Shown here piece by piece: positions 1-8,757 of a DNA stretch of 64,000 nucleotides. Origin of the DNA: Pelagibius sp964472095. GTDB lineage: Bacteria; Pseudomonadota; Alphaproteobacteria; Kiloniellales; Kiloniellaceae. Both the position numbers and the translations under genes were made by a program. The notes under the pieces are model-generated. The model made no database searches, was not told the origin of the DNA, and saw nothing but the letters and a program-made list of their open reading frames with translations. The DNA lies in the NCBI GenBank assembly GCA_964472095.1, contig CAYYIV010000020.1, positions 20,795 to 84,794 on the forward strand, read 5' to 3'. Position 1 is the stretch's first letter. Every line of letters starts with the position of its first letter.

Positions 1-95
1 AAGATGGCGGCACGCGCTGCGGCCGCGGAAACGCAAAAGCGTAACAGAGGCCTGATAAAGGGTCATTCGGCTAGAAACAGGGGAGCAAAGACATC

Positions 96-1118
96 ATGAC
101 ATTTCGCAGCATCTGCCTGACTGCGGCTGCGGCCAGCCTGCTGATCGCCGCTGCGGCGAAGGCGCAAACCGAGTTGACGGTCTATACGGCCGTCGAGGCG
201 GAAGACCTGAAGCGCTATGCGGAAACCTTCAACCAGGATCATCCGGACATCAAGATCAACTGGGTCCGCGATTCGACCGGCGTCGTTACGGCCAAACTCC
301 TGGCCGAGAAGAACAATCCGCAGGCCGATGTGGTCTGGGGCCTGGCGGCGACCTCGCTGCTGCTGCTGAAGACCGAGGGCATGCTGGAGCCCTACGCGCC
401 CAAGGGCGTCGAGGTGCTCGACAAGAAGTTCGTCGACAAGAGCGATCCGCCGGCCTGGGTCGGCATGGATGCCTGGGTCGCCGCGATCTGCTTCAACACC
501 GTCGAAGCCGAGAAGCTCGGCCTGCCCGCGCCGAAGACCTGGAAGGACCTTACAAATCCCGTCTATGCCGGCCAGGTCGTCATGCCGAACCCGAACTCTT
601 CTGGCACCGGCTTCCTCGATGTCTCCAGCTGGCTGCAGATGTTCGGCGAGGAAGAGGCCTGGGCCTACATGGACGGCCTGCATCAGAACATCGCCCGCTA
701 CACCCATTCGGGTTCGGCACCCTGCAAGCTGGCGGCCTCCGGTGAAGTGGCGATCGGCATCTCCTTTGCGTTCCGCGGCGCCAAGTCGAAGGCCGAGGGC
801 GCCCCGATCGACATCATCGTCCCCGACGAGGGCGTGGGTTGGGACATGGAGGCGACGGCCATCGTCGCCGGCACCTCCAAGCTGGAAGCGGCCAAGACCC
901 TGGTCGACTGGTCGATCTCCAGAAAGGCCAACGAGATGTACAACACCGGCTATGCCGTGGTCGCCATGCCGGGCGTCGCCAAGCCAGTCGAGTTCTTCCC
1001 GGACAACCTGATCGAGAAGATGATCGACAACGACTTCGAGTTTGCCGCCAACAACCGTGCGGCCATCCTCGAAGAGTGGCAGAAGCGCTACGATTCGAAG
1101 TCCGAGCCGAAGGGCTGA
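96..1118 (+). CDS. phnS2: Putative 2-aminoethylphosphonate ABC transporter, periplasmic binding protein
   Basis: 340-residue periplasmic solute-binding protein that would deliver ligand to the ATPase and permease encoded just downstream. A cleavable signal peptide is visible (hydrophobic residues 6-20, AKA-Q cleavage near 22-24). The mature part has the iron/AEP-binding fold: it begins with a TVYTAVEAED strand and contains the stretch ADVVWGLAATSLLLL, which I associate with the PhnS2 family of putative 2-aminoethylphosphonate binders. GGGGAG lies about 10 bases before the ATG. No phosphonate-degrading gene is visible in the window, so the ligand is assigned by family only; an iron(III) or other small anion binder is the alternative. 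Confidence 0.85.
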   Translation: MTFRSICLTAAAASLLIAAAAKAQTELTVYTAVEAEDLKRYAETFNQDHPDIKINWVRDSTGVVTAKLLAEKNNPQADVVWGLAATSLLLLKTEGMLEPYAPKGVEVLDKKFVDKSDPPAWVGMDAWVAAICFNTVEAEKLGLPAPKTWKDLTNPVYAGQVVMPNPNSSGTGFLDVSSWLQMFGEEEAWAYMDGLHQNIARYTHSGSAPCKLAASGEVAIGISFAFRGAKSKAEGAPIDIIVPDEGVGWDMEATAIVAGTSKLEAAKTLVDWSISRKANEMYNTGYAVVAMPGVAKPVEFFPDNLIEKMIDNDFEFAANNRAAILEEWQKRYDSKSEPKG

Positions 1119-1141
1119 CCGCCTCTCTTTGAGTACCGAAA

Positions 1142-1165
1142 AGGGCGCCGCGCCAGCGGCGCCCT
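1142..1165 (+). terminator. Intercistronic hairpin after the binding-protein gene
   Basis: Perfect 10-bp inverted repeat, AGGGCGCCGC and GCGGCGCCCT around a GCCA loop, 23 bases after the stop of the binding-protein gene and followed by CTTTC. It may be a partial terminator or a 3'-end-protecting structure that lets the binding protein be made in excess of the ATPase and permease. Similar hairpins follow the binding-protein genes at 17423, 37064 and 54614. Confidence 0.55.
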
Positions 1166-1269
1166 CTTTCGATCCGGCCGGCCCTCCCGCATACTCACTG
1201 CCCACGCCCGCGACCCGGCGAAAGAAGCCACGACGGGGGGTTGGCGCTGAAATCGAGCGAGGCAGATCC

Positions 1270-2373
1270 TTGTCCAGCTACCTGCGAATCCGCGACCTGC
1301 ACAAGAAATTCGGGGATTTCACAGCCCTTCGGGACGTCTCCCTCGATGTCGAGGAAGGCGAGTTCGTCTGCTTCCTGGGACCCTCCGGTTGCGGCAAGAC
1401 CACGCTGCTGCGCGCCATCGCAGGCCTCGACCTGCAGACCCATGGCAGCATCGAGCAGGCTGGCCGCAATATTTCCACCTTGCCGATCGCCGCGCGCGAC
1501 TTCGGTATCGTGTTCCAGTCCTATGCGCTCTTTCCCAACCTGACCATCGAGCGCAACATCGCCTTCGGCCTGGAGAACAGCGGCCGCTCAAAAACCGAGA
1601 TCGCCCGGCGGGTCAGCGAGCTGCTCGACCTCGTCGGCCTCGCCGACCAGCGCAAGAAGTATCCGGCACAGCTCTCCGGCGGCCAGCAGCAGCGTATCGC
1701 CCTGGCCCGTGCCATCGCCAGCTCGCCCGGCCTGCTGCTGCTCGACGAACCGCTGTCCGCCCTCGATGCCAAGGTCCGCGTCCACCTGCGCCATCAGATC
1801 AAGGAGCTGCAGCGCCAGCTCGGCGTCACCACCATCATGGTAACCCACGACCAGGAAGAGGCGCTGTCGATGGCCGACCGCATCGTGGTGATGAACCACG
1901 GCGTCATCGAACAGATCGGCACCCCGACCGAGATCTACCGTGAGCCGAAGTCGCTTTTCGTCGCCGACTTCATCGGCGAGACCAACCAGCTGCACGCGAC
2001 CCTCAGCGCACCGGGCAGATTCACGCTCGGAAAAACCAACCTGCAGGGCATGACCGACGGCCTCGCGCCCGGCCAGTCGATCGTGGTGACCATCCGGCCG
2101 GAAGACATAATTCCGCACGCACCCGGCAGTCAGCAGGCGGGCGACGACCGCGGCCTGCTCGAGGTCACCATCGGCGAGATGGAATTTCTCGGATCCTTCT
2201 GGCGCTCGCGGCTGACCGGAGACGCCCTCGGTGGCGAGGCGCTCTACGCCGATTTTTCGATGAACGCGGTGCGCCGGCTGTCGCTCGGCGAGGGTGCCAA
2301 TCTCACCATCGAACTGCCGGCGAACCGGCTGATCGCCTTCCCGGCGGGAGCGGGCCATGGCCACCACGGCTGA
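1270..2373 (+). CDS. phnT2: Putative 2-aminoethylphosphonate ABC transporter, ATP-binding protein
   Basis: Cytoplasmic ATPase of the importer (about 367 residues). Walker A GPSGCGKTT lies near residues 37-45, followed by Q-loop VFQSYALFP, signature LSGGQQQR, Walker B LLLLDEP and H-loop MVTHDQ; the C-terminal 120 residues form the TOBE-type domain of PotA/FbpC-like ATPases. The TTG at 1270 is preferred: GAGG sits seven bases upstream and the protein then begins right before the first strand. A longer reading from 1042 would overlap the binding-protein gene and adds only low-complexity residues. The gene overlaps the permease start by 17 bases. Confidence 0.85.
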   Translation: MSSYLRIRDLHKKFGDFTALRDVSLDVEEGEFVCFLGPSGCGKTTLLRAIAGLDLQTHGSIEQAGRNISTLPIAARDFGIVFQSYALFPNLTIERNIAFGLENSGRSKTEIARRVSELLDLVGLADQRKKYPAQLSGGQQQRIALARAIASSPGLLLLDEPLSALDAKVRVHLRHQIKELQRQLGVTTIMVTHDQEEALSMADRIVVMNHGVIEQIGTPTEIYREPKSLFVADFIGETNQLHATLSAPGRFTLGKTNLQGMTDGLAPGQSIVVTIRPEDIIPHAPGSQQAGDDRGLLEVTIGEMEFLGSFWRSRLTGDALGGEALYADFSMNAVRRLSLGEGANLTIELPANRLIAFPAGAGHGHHG

Positions 2374-4387
2374 CGAGGCCCTTCCCAAGGGCCGCCCCGT
2401 CAAGGCCAGGCCCATCAAGCCCAAGCTGGGCAGCGACGACCTGATCATGCGCGGCTTCATGGCGGTGATCGCGCTCTACCTCGTGGTCGCCCTGGCGCTG
2501 CCGCTCTACGCCATGCTGTCGAAGTCCTTCTCGACCTTCCGCTTCGACCTGACGGCCTACGAATTCCAGGTCAGCGACGAGCAAGGCAATTTCACCGCGC
2601 CGCCGGTCAGCGCCGCCGCGCTGAACGAAGCGTTGCAGGCGGTGCCGGCGAAGGCCCTTGCCACCAGCGGCGATGGCCGCCTGCCGGCGACCACCTTCTT
2701 CCCGGACTTCAGCTTTCGTAGTTCGGTGTTGTACCGCATCCGCGCTACCGATGAGGATGCCAGCTACCTGATCGGCTCCGAGCGCTTCGTCGGCGCCCGC
2801 TGGCAGGAGGTCGATTCCGACACCTTCCGCCGGGTCATGCTGCGCCCGGTGCGCGACATCGGCATCGCCAACTACGCCACCTACTTCTCGACACCTTCTC
2901 TGTTCCGTTCGGTCGAGAACTCGCTGATCATCTCCGTCATCAGCACAATCATCACCGTGACTCTCGCCTTCGGCTTCGCCTATGCGCTGAACCGCAGCTG
3001 CATGCCCTTCAAGGGCGTCTTCCGGCTGATCGCAATGGCACCGATCCTGGTGCCCTCCCTGCTCCCCGGTATCGCCCTGGTCTACCTCTTCGGCAACCAG
3101 GGCATGCTGAAGGAGCTGCTGCTCGGCGAATCGATCTACGGGCCCATCGGCATCGTCATCGGCTCGGTGTTCTTCACCTTCCCGCACGCCATGATCATCA
3201 TCACCACGGCACTGGCGATCTCCGACGCACGGCTCTACGAGGCCGCCGAATGCCTGAAGGCAAGCCGCTGGAAGATCTTCTGGACTGTGACGGTTCCCGG
3301 CGCGCGCTACGGCCTGATTTCCGCCGCCTTCGTGGTGTTCAACCTGGTGATCACCGACTTCGGCCTGCCCAAGGTGATCGGCGGCCAGTTCAACATGCTT
3401 GCAGTCGACATCTACAAACAGGTGATCGGCCAGCAGAACTTCGAGATGGGTGCGGTCGTCTCCGTAGTGCTGCTGATCCCGGCGGTGGTCGCCTTCACCG
3501 TCGACCGCATCGTGCAGAAGCGGCAGGTGGCGGCACTCTCGGCTCGTTCCGTGCCTTACCAGCCAAAGCCCAAACCGCGCTTCGATGCCCTCGCCTTCGT
3601 CTACTGCACGCTCGTCGCAGTCTTCATCCTCGGTCTGCTGGGAGTCTGCCAATTCGCGGCGCTGGTGAAATTCTGGCCCTACGACCTCAGCCTCAGCCTG
3701 AAGAACTACGCCTTCGACTTGATGGACGGCGGCGGCTGGAACTCATATTACAACTCGATCAAGATGGCCCTCTTGACTGCCGTCTTCGGCACCCTGGTGG
3801 TGTTCATCGGCGCCTACATGGTGGAGAAGACCCGGGGCTTCGAGTCCGGGCGCTCGCTGTTCCAGCTGCTGGCCATGCTGCCCATGGCGATCCCCGGCAT
3901 GGTTCTGGGCCTCGCCTACATCTTCTTCTTCAACGACCCCCGCAACCCGCTGAACGCGCTCTACGGCACCATGGCGATCCTTGTGGTCTGCACGGTGACG
4001 CACTTTTACACCGTCTCGCACCTGACCGCGATGACCGCCCTGAAGCAGATGGACCGCGAGTTCGAGTCCGTCTCCGCCTCGCTGAAGCAGCCGTTCCACA
4101 AGCTGTTTCGGGTGGTCACGGTGCCGGTCTGCCTGCCAACCATCCTCGACATCTCGATCTATCTCTTCGTCAACGCAATGACGACGGTCTCGGCGGTGGT
4201 CTTCCTCTATTCGCCGACCACCACACTGGCCTCCGTCGCGGTGCTCAACATGGACGACGCCGGCGACGTCGCGCCGGCTGCCGCGATGGGCATGATGATC
4301 TTCTACACCAATGCCGGCGCGCGCATCCTGCACCTCATCGTTTCCAAGGGCGTGCTGCGGCGGACGCAGGCCTGGCGCTTCCGGTGA
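2357..4387 (+). CDS. phnU2: Putative 2-aminoethylphosphonate ABC transporter, fused permease with periplasmic insert
   Basis: 676-residue inner-membrane permease in which two BPD-type transmembrane domains are fused, so one polypeptide replaces a permease pair. The EAA loops that contact the ATPase are seen as EAAECLKASRWKIF (about residue 295) and ESVSASLKQPFHKLF (about 570). The first helix spans about 33-54. Residues about 57-165 then form a hydrophilic stretch, predicted periplasmic, before the first core domain starts near 170; fused FbpB/PhnU-type permeases that I know lack so large an insert. It is translationally coupled to the ATPase gene and converges with the histidine kinase gene. 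Confidence 0.85.
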   Translation: MATTADEALPKGRPVKARPIKPKLGSDDLIMRGFMAVIALYLVVALALPLYAMLSKSFSTFRFDLTAYEFQVSDEQGNFTAPPVSAAALNEALQAVPAKALATSGDGRLPATTFFPDFSFRSSVLYRIRATDEDASYLIGSERFVGARWQEVDSDTFRRVMLRPVRDIGIANYATYFSTPSLFRSVENSLIISVISTIITVTLAFGFAYALNRSCMPFKGVFRLIAMAPILVPSLLPGIALVYLFGNQGMLKELLLGESIYGPIGIVIGSVFFTFPHAMIIITTALAISDARLYEAAECLKASRWKIFWTVTVPGARYGLISAAFVVFNLVITDFGLPKVIGGQFNMLAVDIYKQVIGQQNFEMGAVVSVVLLIPAVVAFTVDRIVQKRQVAALSARSVPYQPKPKPRFDALAFVYCTLVAVFILGLLGVCQFAALVKFWPYDLSLSLKNYAFDLMDGGGWNSYYNSIKMALLTAVFGTLVVFIGAYMVEKTRGFESGRSLFQLLAMLPMAIPGMVLGLAYIFFFNDPRNPLNALYGTMAILVVCTVTHFYTVSHLTAMTALKQMDREFESVSASLKQPFHKLFRVVTVPVCLPTILDISIYLFVNAMTTVSAVVFLYSPTTTLASVAVLNMDDAGDVAPAAAMGMMIFYTNAGARILHLIVSKGVLRRTQAWRFR

Positions 4388-4396
4388 GGCGCGATT

Positions 4397-5899
4397 CTAG
4401 GCGCTGCGGCGGGCGGTGACCGCCCGCTCCGGAGGAAAAGCCACGGTCACGGTGGTGCCTTCGCCGGCTTGGCTCTCGATTTTCAGGGTGCCGCCGAACA
4501 GCCGCATGAAGTTGTCGCAGAGGTGCAGGCCGAGGCCGGTACCCTTGTGCTCACGGGCACGGGCGCTATGGGCCTGCTCAAAGGGGCGCAGCGCCTTGGC
4601 GACCCCCTCCTCCGTCATCCCGATACCGTCGTCGGTGACGCTCAGCAGGATGCGTCCCTGCGCGTCGCTCCAACCCTTCACCGCGATGCCGCCGCCCTGG
4701 GACGTGAACTTGATCGCGTTGGACAGCAGGTTGTTGAGGATCTGAACCAGCACCCGTTTGTCGCCCAGCAAGGCCGGCGTCCCTGCAGCGACCGTCACAG
4801 TAAGGTGCTGCCCGCCGGCCTCAACCGCCGGAGCCACCTGCCGCAGGCAGCTCTGAATCAGCTGCTCGATGTCGACCTGCTCCTCAACCAGTTCGTACTT
4901 GCCGGCCTCGACCTTCGCGATGTCGAGCAGGTCGTTGATCAACGAAGTCAGCAGCGAGCCGCTGTGATGGATGTCCTCGACGTATTCCTCGTAGCGCGGG
5001 CTGCCGAGTTCGCCGTAGGCGCGCGCCCGCATGATCTCGCTGAATCCGAGGATGGCGTTCAGCGGGGTGCGCAGGTCGTGGCTCATGTTGGCGAGAAACT
5101 CGGTCTTGGCGCGGTTAGCCTCCTCGGCCTGCAGGCGGGCCCGTTCCAGCTCCGCTGTACGCTCTAAGACGCGCTGCTCGAGGTAGGCGTTGGCGCGCCT
5201 GAGGCCGCGCTCGGCCTGCTCCACCCGGAGGCCGTTGAGCCGCAGCTGTTCCAGGGCGGCAGCCATGCGGCTGACCTCGTCGTTGCGGCTGCCGGAAGGC
5301 ACCACGGTGTCGAGGTCGCCTTCGCCGATACGGATCATCGCGGCGGTCACCCGTGCCAACGGATCGGTAATCAGGTTGACGCCGACGAAGACCACCACCG
5401 CGGTGATCACTGCAAGGATGGCGGCCGTGGCAGCATTGTCGCGCACCGCCTTCCACACTTCGGCGGCAACGCCGGCCGTCGAGACCCAGAGCAGCAGGGT
5501 GCCGACGACCTCTCCCGCTTCGGCCGTGATCTCGCGGTCGAAGACCAGCTGGTCGCCTGTCGCGGAGGGATCGAAACCTTCGACCATCACCTCCGCCAGC
5601 TTCTTGCCCTGGGTATCGAGCACCCGCGCACCGGCGATCGAGCCGGTCTCCGCCAGGCGCTCCAGGCGCAGCTGCACCATCTCGTAGTCGTAGTCCCACA
5701 GTGGATCGGACAGGGTGTCGCCGAATACGCTGGTGAGTACTTGTGATTCCGCCTTCAGATCGCCCATCAGACGGTCGGCATGATCCTGGCCGGACAGCGC
5801 CATGCTGATCATCGAGACCACCACGACGGTCGCCAGCACTGTCGCGACAATGCGGTTCCGGATAGACGTGCCGGTAAACCTCCTGTGCTTCAGTCGCAT
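4397..5899 (-). CDS. Membrane sensor histidine kinase
   Basis: 500-residue sensor kinase using the ATG at 5899. An upstream reading to 6040 adds 47 residues with no membrane character. Order: helix 1 (about 14-34), periplasmic sensor region (35-157), helix 2 (158-178), HAMP (179-231), short coiled coil, HisKA with FLANMSHDLRTPLNAILG (phospho-acceptor His near 274), then HATPase_c with NLLSNAIKFT, DDGIGM and GTGLGLHL boxes. No response-regulator gene lies beside it, so it is an orphan kinase here. It diverges from the solo binding-protein gene at 6146, which may be a sensing partner (inference from position only). Confidence 0.9.
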   Translation of the reverse strand: MRLKHRRFTGTSIRNRIVATVLATVVVVSMISMALSGQDHADRLMGDLKAESQVLTSVFGDTLSDPLWDYDYEMVQLRLERLAETGSIAGARVLDTQGKKLAEVMVEGFDPSATGDQLVFDREITAEAGEVVGTLLLWVSTAGVAAEVWKAVRDNAATAAILAVITAVVVFVGVNLITDPLARVTAAMIRIGEGDLDTVVPSGSRNDEVSRMAAALEQLRLNGLRVEQAERGLRRANAYLEQRVLERTAELERARLQAEEANRAKTEFLANMSHDLRTPLNAILGFSEIMRARAYGELGSPRYEEYVEDIHHSGSLLTSLINDLLDIAKVEAGKYELVEEQVDIEQLIQSCLRQVAPAVEAGGQHLTVTVAAGTPALLGDKRVLVQILNNLLSNAIKFTSQGGGIAVKGWSDAQGRILLSVTDDGIGMTEEGVAKALRPFEQAHSARAREHKGTGLGLHLCDNFMRLFGGTLKIESQAGEGTTVTVAFPPERAVTARRSA

Positions 5900-6145
5900 G
5901 CAGGCCAATCTTTCAATGCGTGACGGCGTTCCGGGCCTCAGCCTCATGCCTGGGGAAGAGCTCCAGCGCGCTAGCGTCTGAATGTCAGCAAGATAGCTCG
6001 CTCTCCTTAAACTATTCTTTACGCAGTTTCCGGTACTCATAGGTAATCTGAGTATTTAGGCGGCTTGTTGGCTATGTGCGTACCAACTGTTCTTGTCCCT
6101 GAGGACCAAGCCGAGCCGACCCTTCTGAACTGACGGAGATCCAGG

Positions 6146-6874
6146 ATGCTTCGGATCGCTGATGCCATCGCGGCCGCCGCCATCGCCGGCCTAGTCGCCA
6201 TCGCCCTGCGCCCGGCAGCCGCCGAGGAGGTGCTGCACCTGACTACGGAGCAGTATGCACCCTTCAATTTCGACGACGACGGCGCGATCAGGGGCCTCGG
6301 TGCCGACCAGGTGACGGAGATCATGCGGCGCAGCGGCATCACCTTCGACATGGAGCTGCTGCCTTGGTCCCGGGCCATCGGACTGGCCCGCGAAAGGCCG
6401 ATGACCTGCGTCTTCACCACGGCGCATACGATGGATCGCGACCAGAGCTTCAAGTGGGTCGAGCCGCTGCTGATCGAACGCACCTTGCTGGTTCGCGCCG
6501 TCGGTTCCGGCGTTGACCCGGCCGACCTTGGTGCCGCAACGGCCTATCGCACCGGTACGCAGACCGGTGACTACACGGTGGAGCTGTTGCGCAATGCCGG
6601 CTTCACCGAGATCGATCTGGCGCGCGACCTCGACCTGACCCTGAAGAAGTTGTTGAGCGGCCGCGTCGACCTGATGGCAGTCTCCGAATCCTTCGTTCAC
6701 CGGCTGCGGGACCAGGGCGTCCCCGTGGAGGAAGTTGCCGTGCTCTACGAGCAGGTTTTCTCCATCGCCTGTTCGCCGCAGACGCCGGACAGCATCGTCG
6801 CGCGCATGCAGCAGGCGCTCAGCGCAATCATCGCCGACGGCACCCAGGCGGAAATCCTCGCCCGCTACGACTGA
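6146..6874 (+). CDS. Solo periplasmic binding protein, SBP_bac_3 family
   Basis: 242-residue secreted protein with a signal peptide (hydrophobic 9-22, then AAA-E). The mature part resembles amino-acid-binding family 3 proteins: LTTEQYAPFNFDDDG near the start, the MELLPWSRAIGLA strand-helix and a C-terminal lobe with SGRVDLMAVSES. Such short proteins with a WSRA motif are common as solo binding proteins not tied to a transporter. No permease or ATPase gene is adjacent; the upstream divergent gene is a histidine kinase, suggesting a sensory accessory role. A GGAG-containing ribosome site lies before the ATG. Confidence 0.75.
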   Translation: MLRIADAIAAAAIAGLVAIALRPAAAEEVLHLTTEQYAPFNFDDDGAIRGLGADQVTEIMRRSGITFDMELLPWSRAIGLARERPMTCVFTTAHTMDRDQSFKWVEPLLIERTLLVRAVGSGVDPADLGAATAYRTGTQTGDYTVELLRNAGFTEIDLARDLDLTLKKLLSGRVDLMAVSESFVHRLRDQGVPVEEVAVLYEQVFSIACSPQTPDSIVARMQQALSAIIADGTQAEILARYD

Positions 6875-6881
6875 GACGACG

Positions 6882-7574
6882 CTAGCGGCAGATCCCGAAA
6901 CCGCCCATGTCGAGATGGAAGTGGTTGGCGTGGGCGGCGTTGTAATCGGGACCGAGGGTGGAGGCAAAGCGACCGCAAGCGGCCTCGTGGACCTGCTTCA
7001 GGAATTGCGCCTCGACACCGCCGCCATCCCAGTGATTCAGCACCGAGATCTCGCGACCGTCGGCCAGCACGAAGCCGGCGACGTCGAGCGCGTTGGCGCG
7101 GGCGTGCTGGCTGCGCCGCCCGGAGGTCGTATTGTTGACGTTCCTGCAGGCGTAGCTGCCGTAATGGGTCACCTGGGTGATCCGGGCGTCCAGCAGGCGT
7201 TCGGCCGTGGGCTGCAGGTCGTGGCGCTCCCACACCGCCAGGGCGGCGATCATCGGACAGGACATCGGCACGCCGGGCGTACCCCAGGCGACCGTCGAAT
7301 GCTGCAGGCGCGCGGCGTTCGCGAAGCCGCAGCCCTCCCCGGTTTCCCGGTCGGGGATGGCCCGGTAGCCGATTCCGGCGGCATCGAGCGCGGCAAAACA
7401 AGCTGCAGGGTCGCGTTTTAAGGCACGCAGCTTCCACTCGGTGAGAAAGGATGGGGACTCGGCAATCGAGAGCGGCGCGAAGGGATTGTAGCGGTCGGGC
7501 GCGTAGTGCAGGAAGCCGTAGCCGCCGGCAGCGATCAGCAGCGCGAGACAGATCAGGAAGGTAAGCGAGCGCAT
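6882..7574 (-). CDS. Extensin family protein
   Basis: 230-residue protein with one N-terminal hydrophobic segment (about 4-22), probably a membrane anchor or signal, and the extensin-like C-terminal domain found in many alphaproteobacteria. Visible conserved blocks are MSCPMIAALAVW, VTHYGSYACRN, SQHARANALDVAGF and AAHANHFHLDMGGFG; the SxHA and HFHLD histidines resemble the metal site of peptidase-like folds, so a cell-wall role is likely. A much longer upstream reading exists in this frame, but it crosses the gene at 7749 on the other strand and is not believed; the ATG at 7574 precedes the hydrophobic segment. Confidence 0.85.
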   Translation of the reverse strand: MRSLTFLICLALLIAAGGYGFLHYAPDRYNPFAPLSIAESPSFLTEWKLRALKRDPAACFAALDAAGIGYRAIPDRETGEGCGFANAARLQHSTVAWGTPGVPMSCPMIAALAVWERHDLQPTAERLLDARITQVTHYGSYACRNVNNTTSGRRSQHARANALDVAGFVLADGREISVLNHWDGGGVEAQFLKQVHEAACGRFASTLGPDYNAAHANHFHLDMGGFGICR

Positions 7575-7748
7575 GGCGTAGCGCAGACTCCAAAGTTTCG
7601 CCAAGGCCCCGACCTCTGCTGATATGGGGTGCGCTTGCGCGGCTGCCAGCCAAAAAATCGTGAGCGTGCTTGAGTCGGACCTCAGGTCGCGACTACCCTG
7701 AAGTTCATCCCAGCGACGGGACCTAGAGACAGCAAGGGCGAGGGCGCC

Positions 7749-8639
7749 GTGGACAAGATCTCCATCCAGTTCACCCTGTTTTCCGCCTTCTACTCGCCGC
7801 TCATCTCGACGATGTCGGGTGGCTTCCTGCGTGCCGAGGGCCTCGATCCGGAATGGTCGGTCGCCACGCCGGGCACCTCCGCCGTCGCCGCCCTGGAGGA
7901 CGGCTCGGCCCACGTCGTCCAGTCGGCGCCCAGCCACGCTTTCACGCCGCTGAACGAAGGCAGGACGCCGAGCGCCGTCCATTTCGCCCAGGTCAACGAG
8001 ATGGACGGCTTCTTCCTGACGGCACGCGAGGCCGACTCCGATTTCTCCTGGGACAAGCTGGAAGGCGCCGAGGTCGTCATGTTCAAGGGCGGCCAGCCGC
8101 GCGCCATGTTCAAGTACGCTTGCCACAAGGCGGGCATCGACTTCGACAGCATCAAGCCGATCACCCCCGGCGGTGCCACCGACATTGACAGGGCCTTTCG
8201 TGCGGGCGAAGGGCTTTACGTCCAGCAGCAGGGGCCCTTCCCGCAGCAGCTGCAGGCCGACGGTGTCGGGCAGATCGTGGCGCAGGTCGGCCGGCAGGTC
8301 GGGCCCTGTGCCTTCTCGAGCCTCGCGGCCACCCGCGGCTGGCTGGAAACCGACATGGCGAAGGCCTTCATGCGCGCCTACCGCAAGACCCGCGCCTACA
8401 TGAACGAGGTACCGGCCGCCGAGATCGCCAGGGCGGAAAGGGCCTACTTCCCGAAGGTCGACGAGCAGGTCCTGGCCGATTGCATCGCGACCTATCAGCG
8501 GCTCGGCTGCTGGACACCACACGTGGAGATCACGCAGCCAGCTTTCGAAGCGACCCTGGACGTCTTCGAGTACAACGGCCTGCTGCGTGAACGCTATCGC
8601 TATGAGCAGGTCTGCGCCGCGCCACCGGTCGCCGATTGA
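7749..8639 (+). CDS. NMT1/THI5-like binding-fold protein without signal peptide
   Basis: 296 residues, starting at a GTG with GAGGG five bases upstream; an in-frame stop not far upstream leaves no earlier start. The sequence fits the SsuA/THI5 (NMT1) periplasmic-binding fold: FYSPLISTMSGGFLRAEGLDPE, then SAVAALEDGSAHVVQSAP and GGATDIDRAFRAGEG. No signal peptide or hydrophobic N-terminus is visible, so the product is probably cytoplasmic. No permease or ATPase gene is beside it. Ligand unknown; similar proteins bind pyrimidine, sulfonate or riboflavin-like ligands. Confidence 0.7.
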   Translation: MDKISIQFTLFSAFYSPLISTMSGGFLRAEGLDPEWSVATPGTSAVAALEDGSAHVVQSAPSHAFTPLNEGRTPSAVHFAQVNEMDGFFLTAREADSDFSWDKLEGAEVVMFKGGQPRAMFKYACHKAGIDFDSIKPITPGGATDIDRAFRAGEGLYVQQQGPFPQQLQADGVGQIVAQVGRQVGPCAFSSLAATRGWLETDMAKAFMRAYRKTRAYMNEVPAAEIARAERAYFPKVDEQVLADCIATYQRLGCWTPHVEITQPAFEATLDVFEYNGLLRERYRYEQVCAAPPVAD

Positions 8640-8757
8640 GCCTTGCCCATCCTCTACGCCGCTGCCAATCCGGTTGTAAGGTGGAATGCTAAGCGGGAGG
8701 ACTAGCCAGTCTAAGCAACTGATTTTCCACCGAACTTAATCGGTTGATAAGGAACCG

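Noticed and set aside
4416..5167. Plus-strand frames over the histidine kinase
   Set aside because: Antisense to H-box and ATP-binding motifs of a clear kinase; no independent start signal.
7575..8522. 300-residue upstream extension of the extensin-family gene
   Set aside because: It runs antisense through the THI5-like gene, and the hydrophobic N-terminus of the extensin protein starts at 7574.
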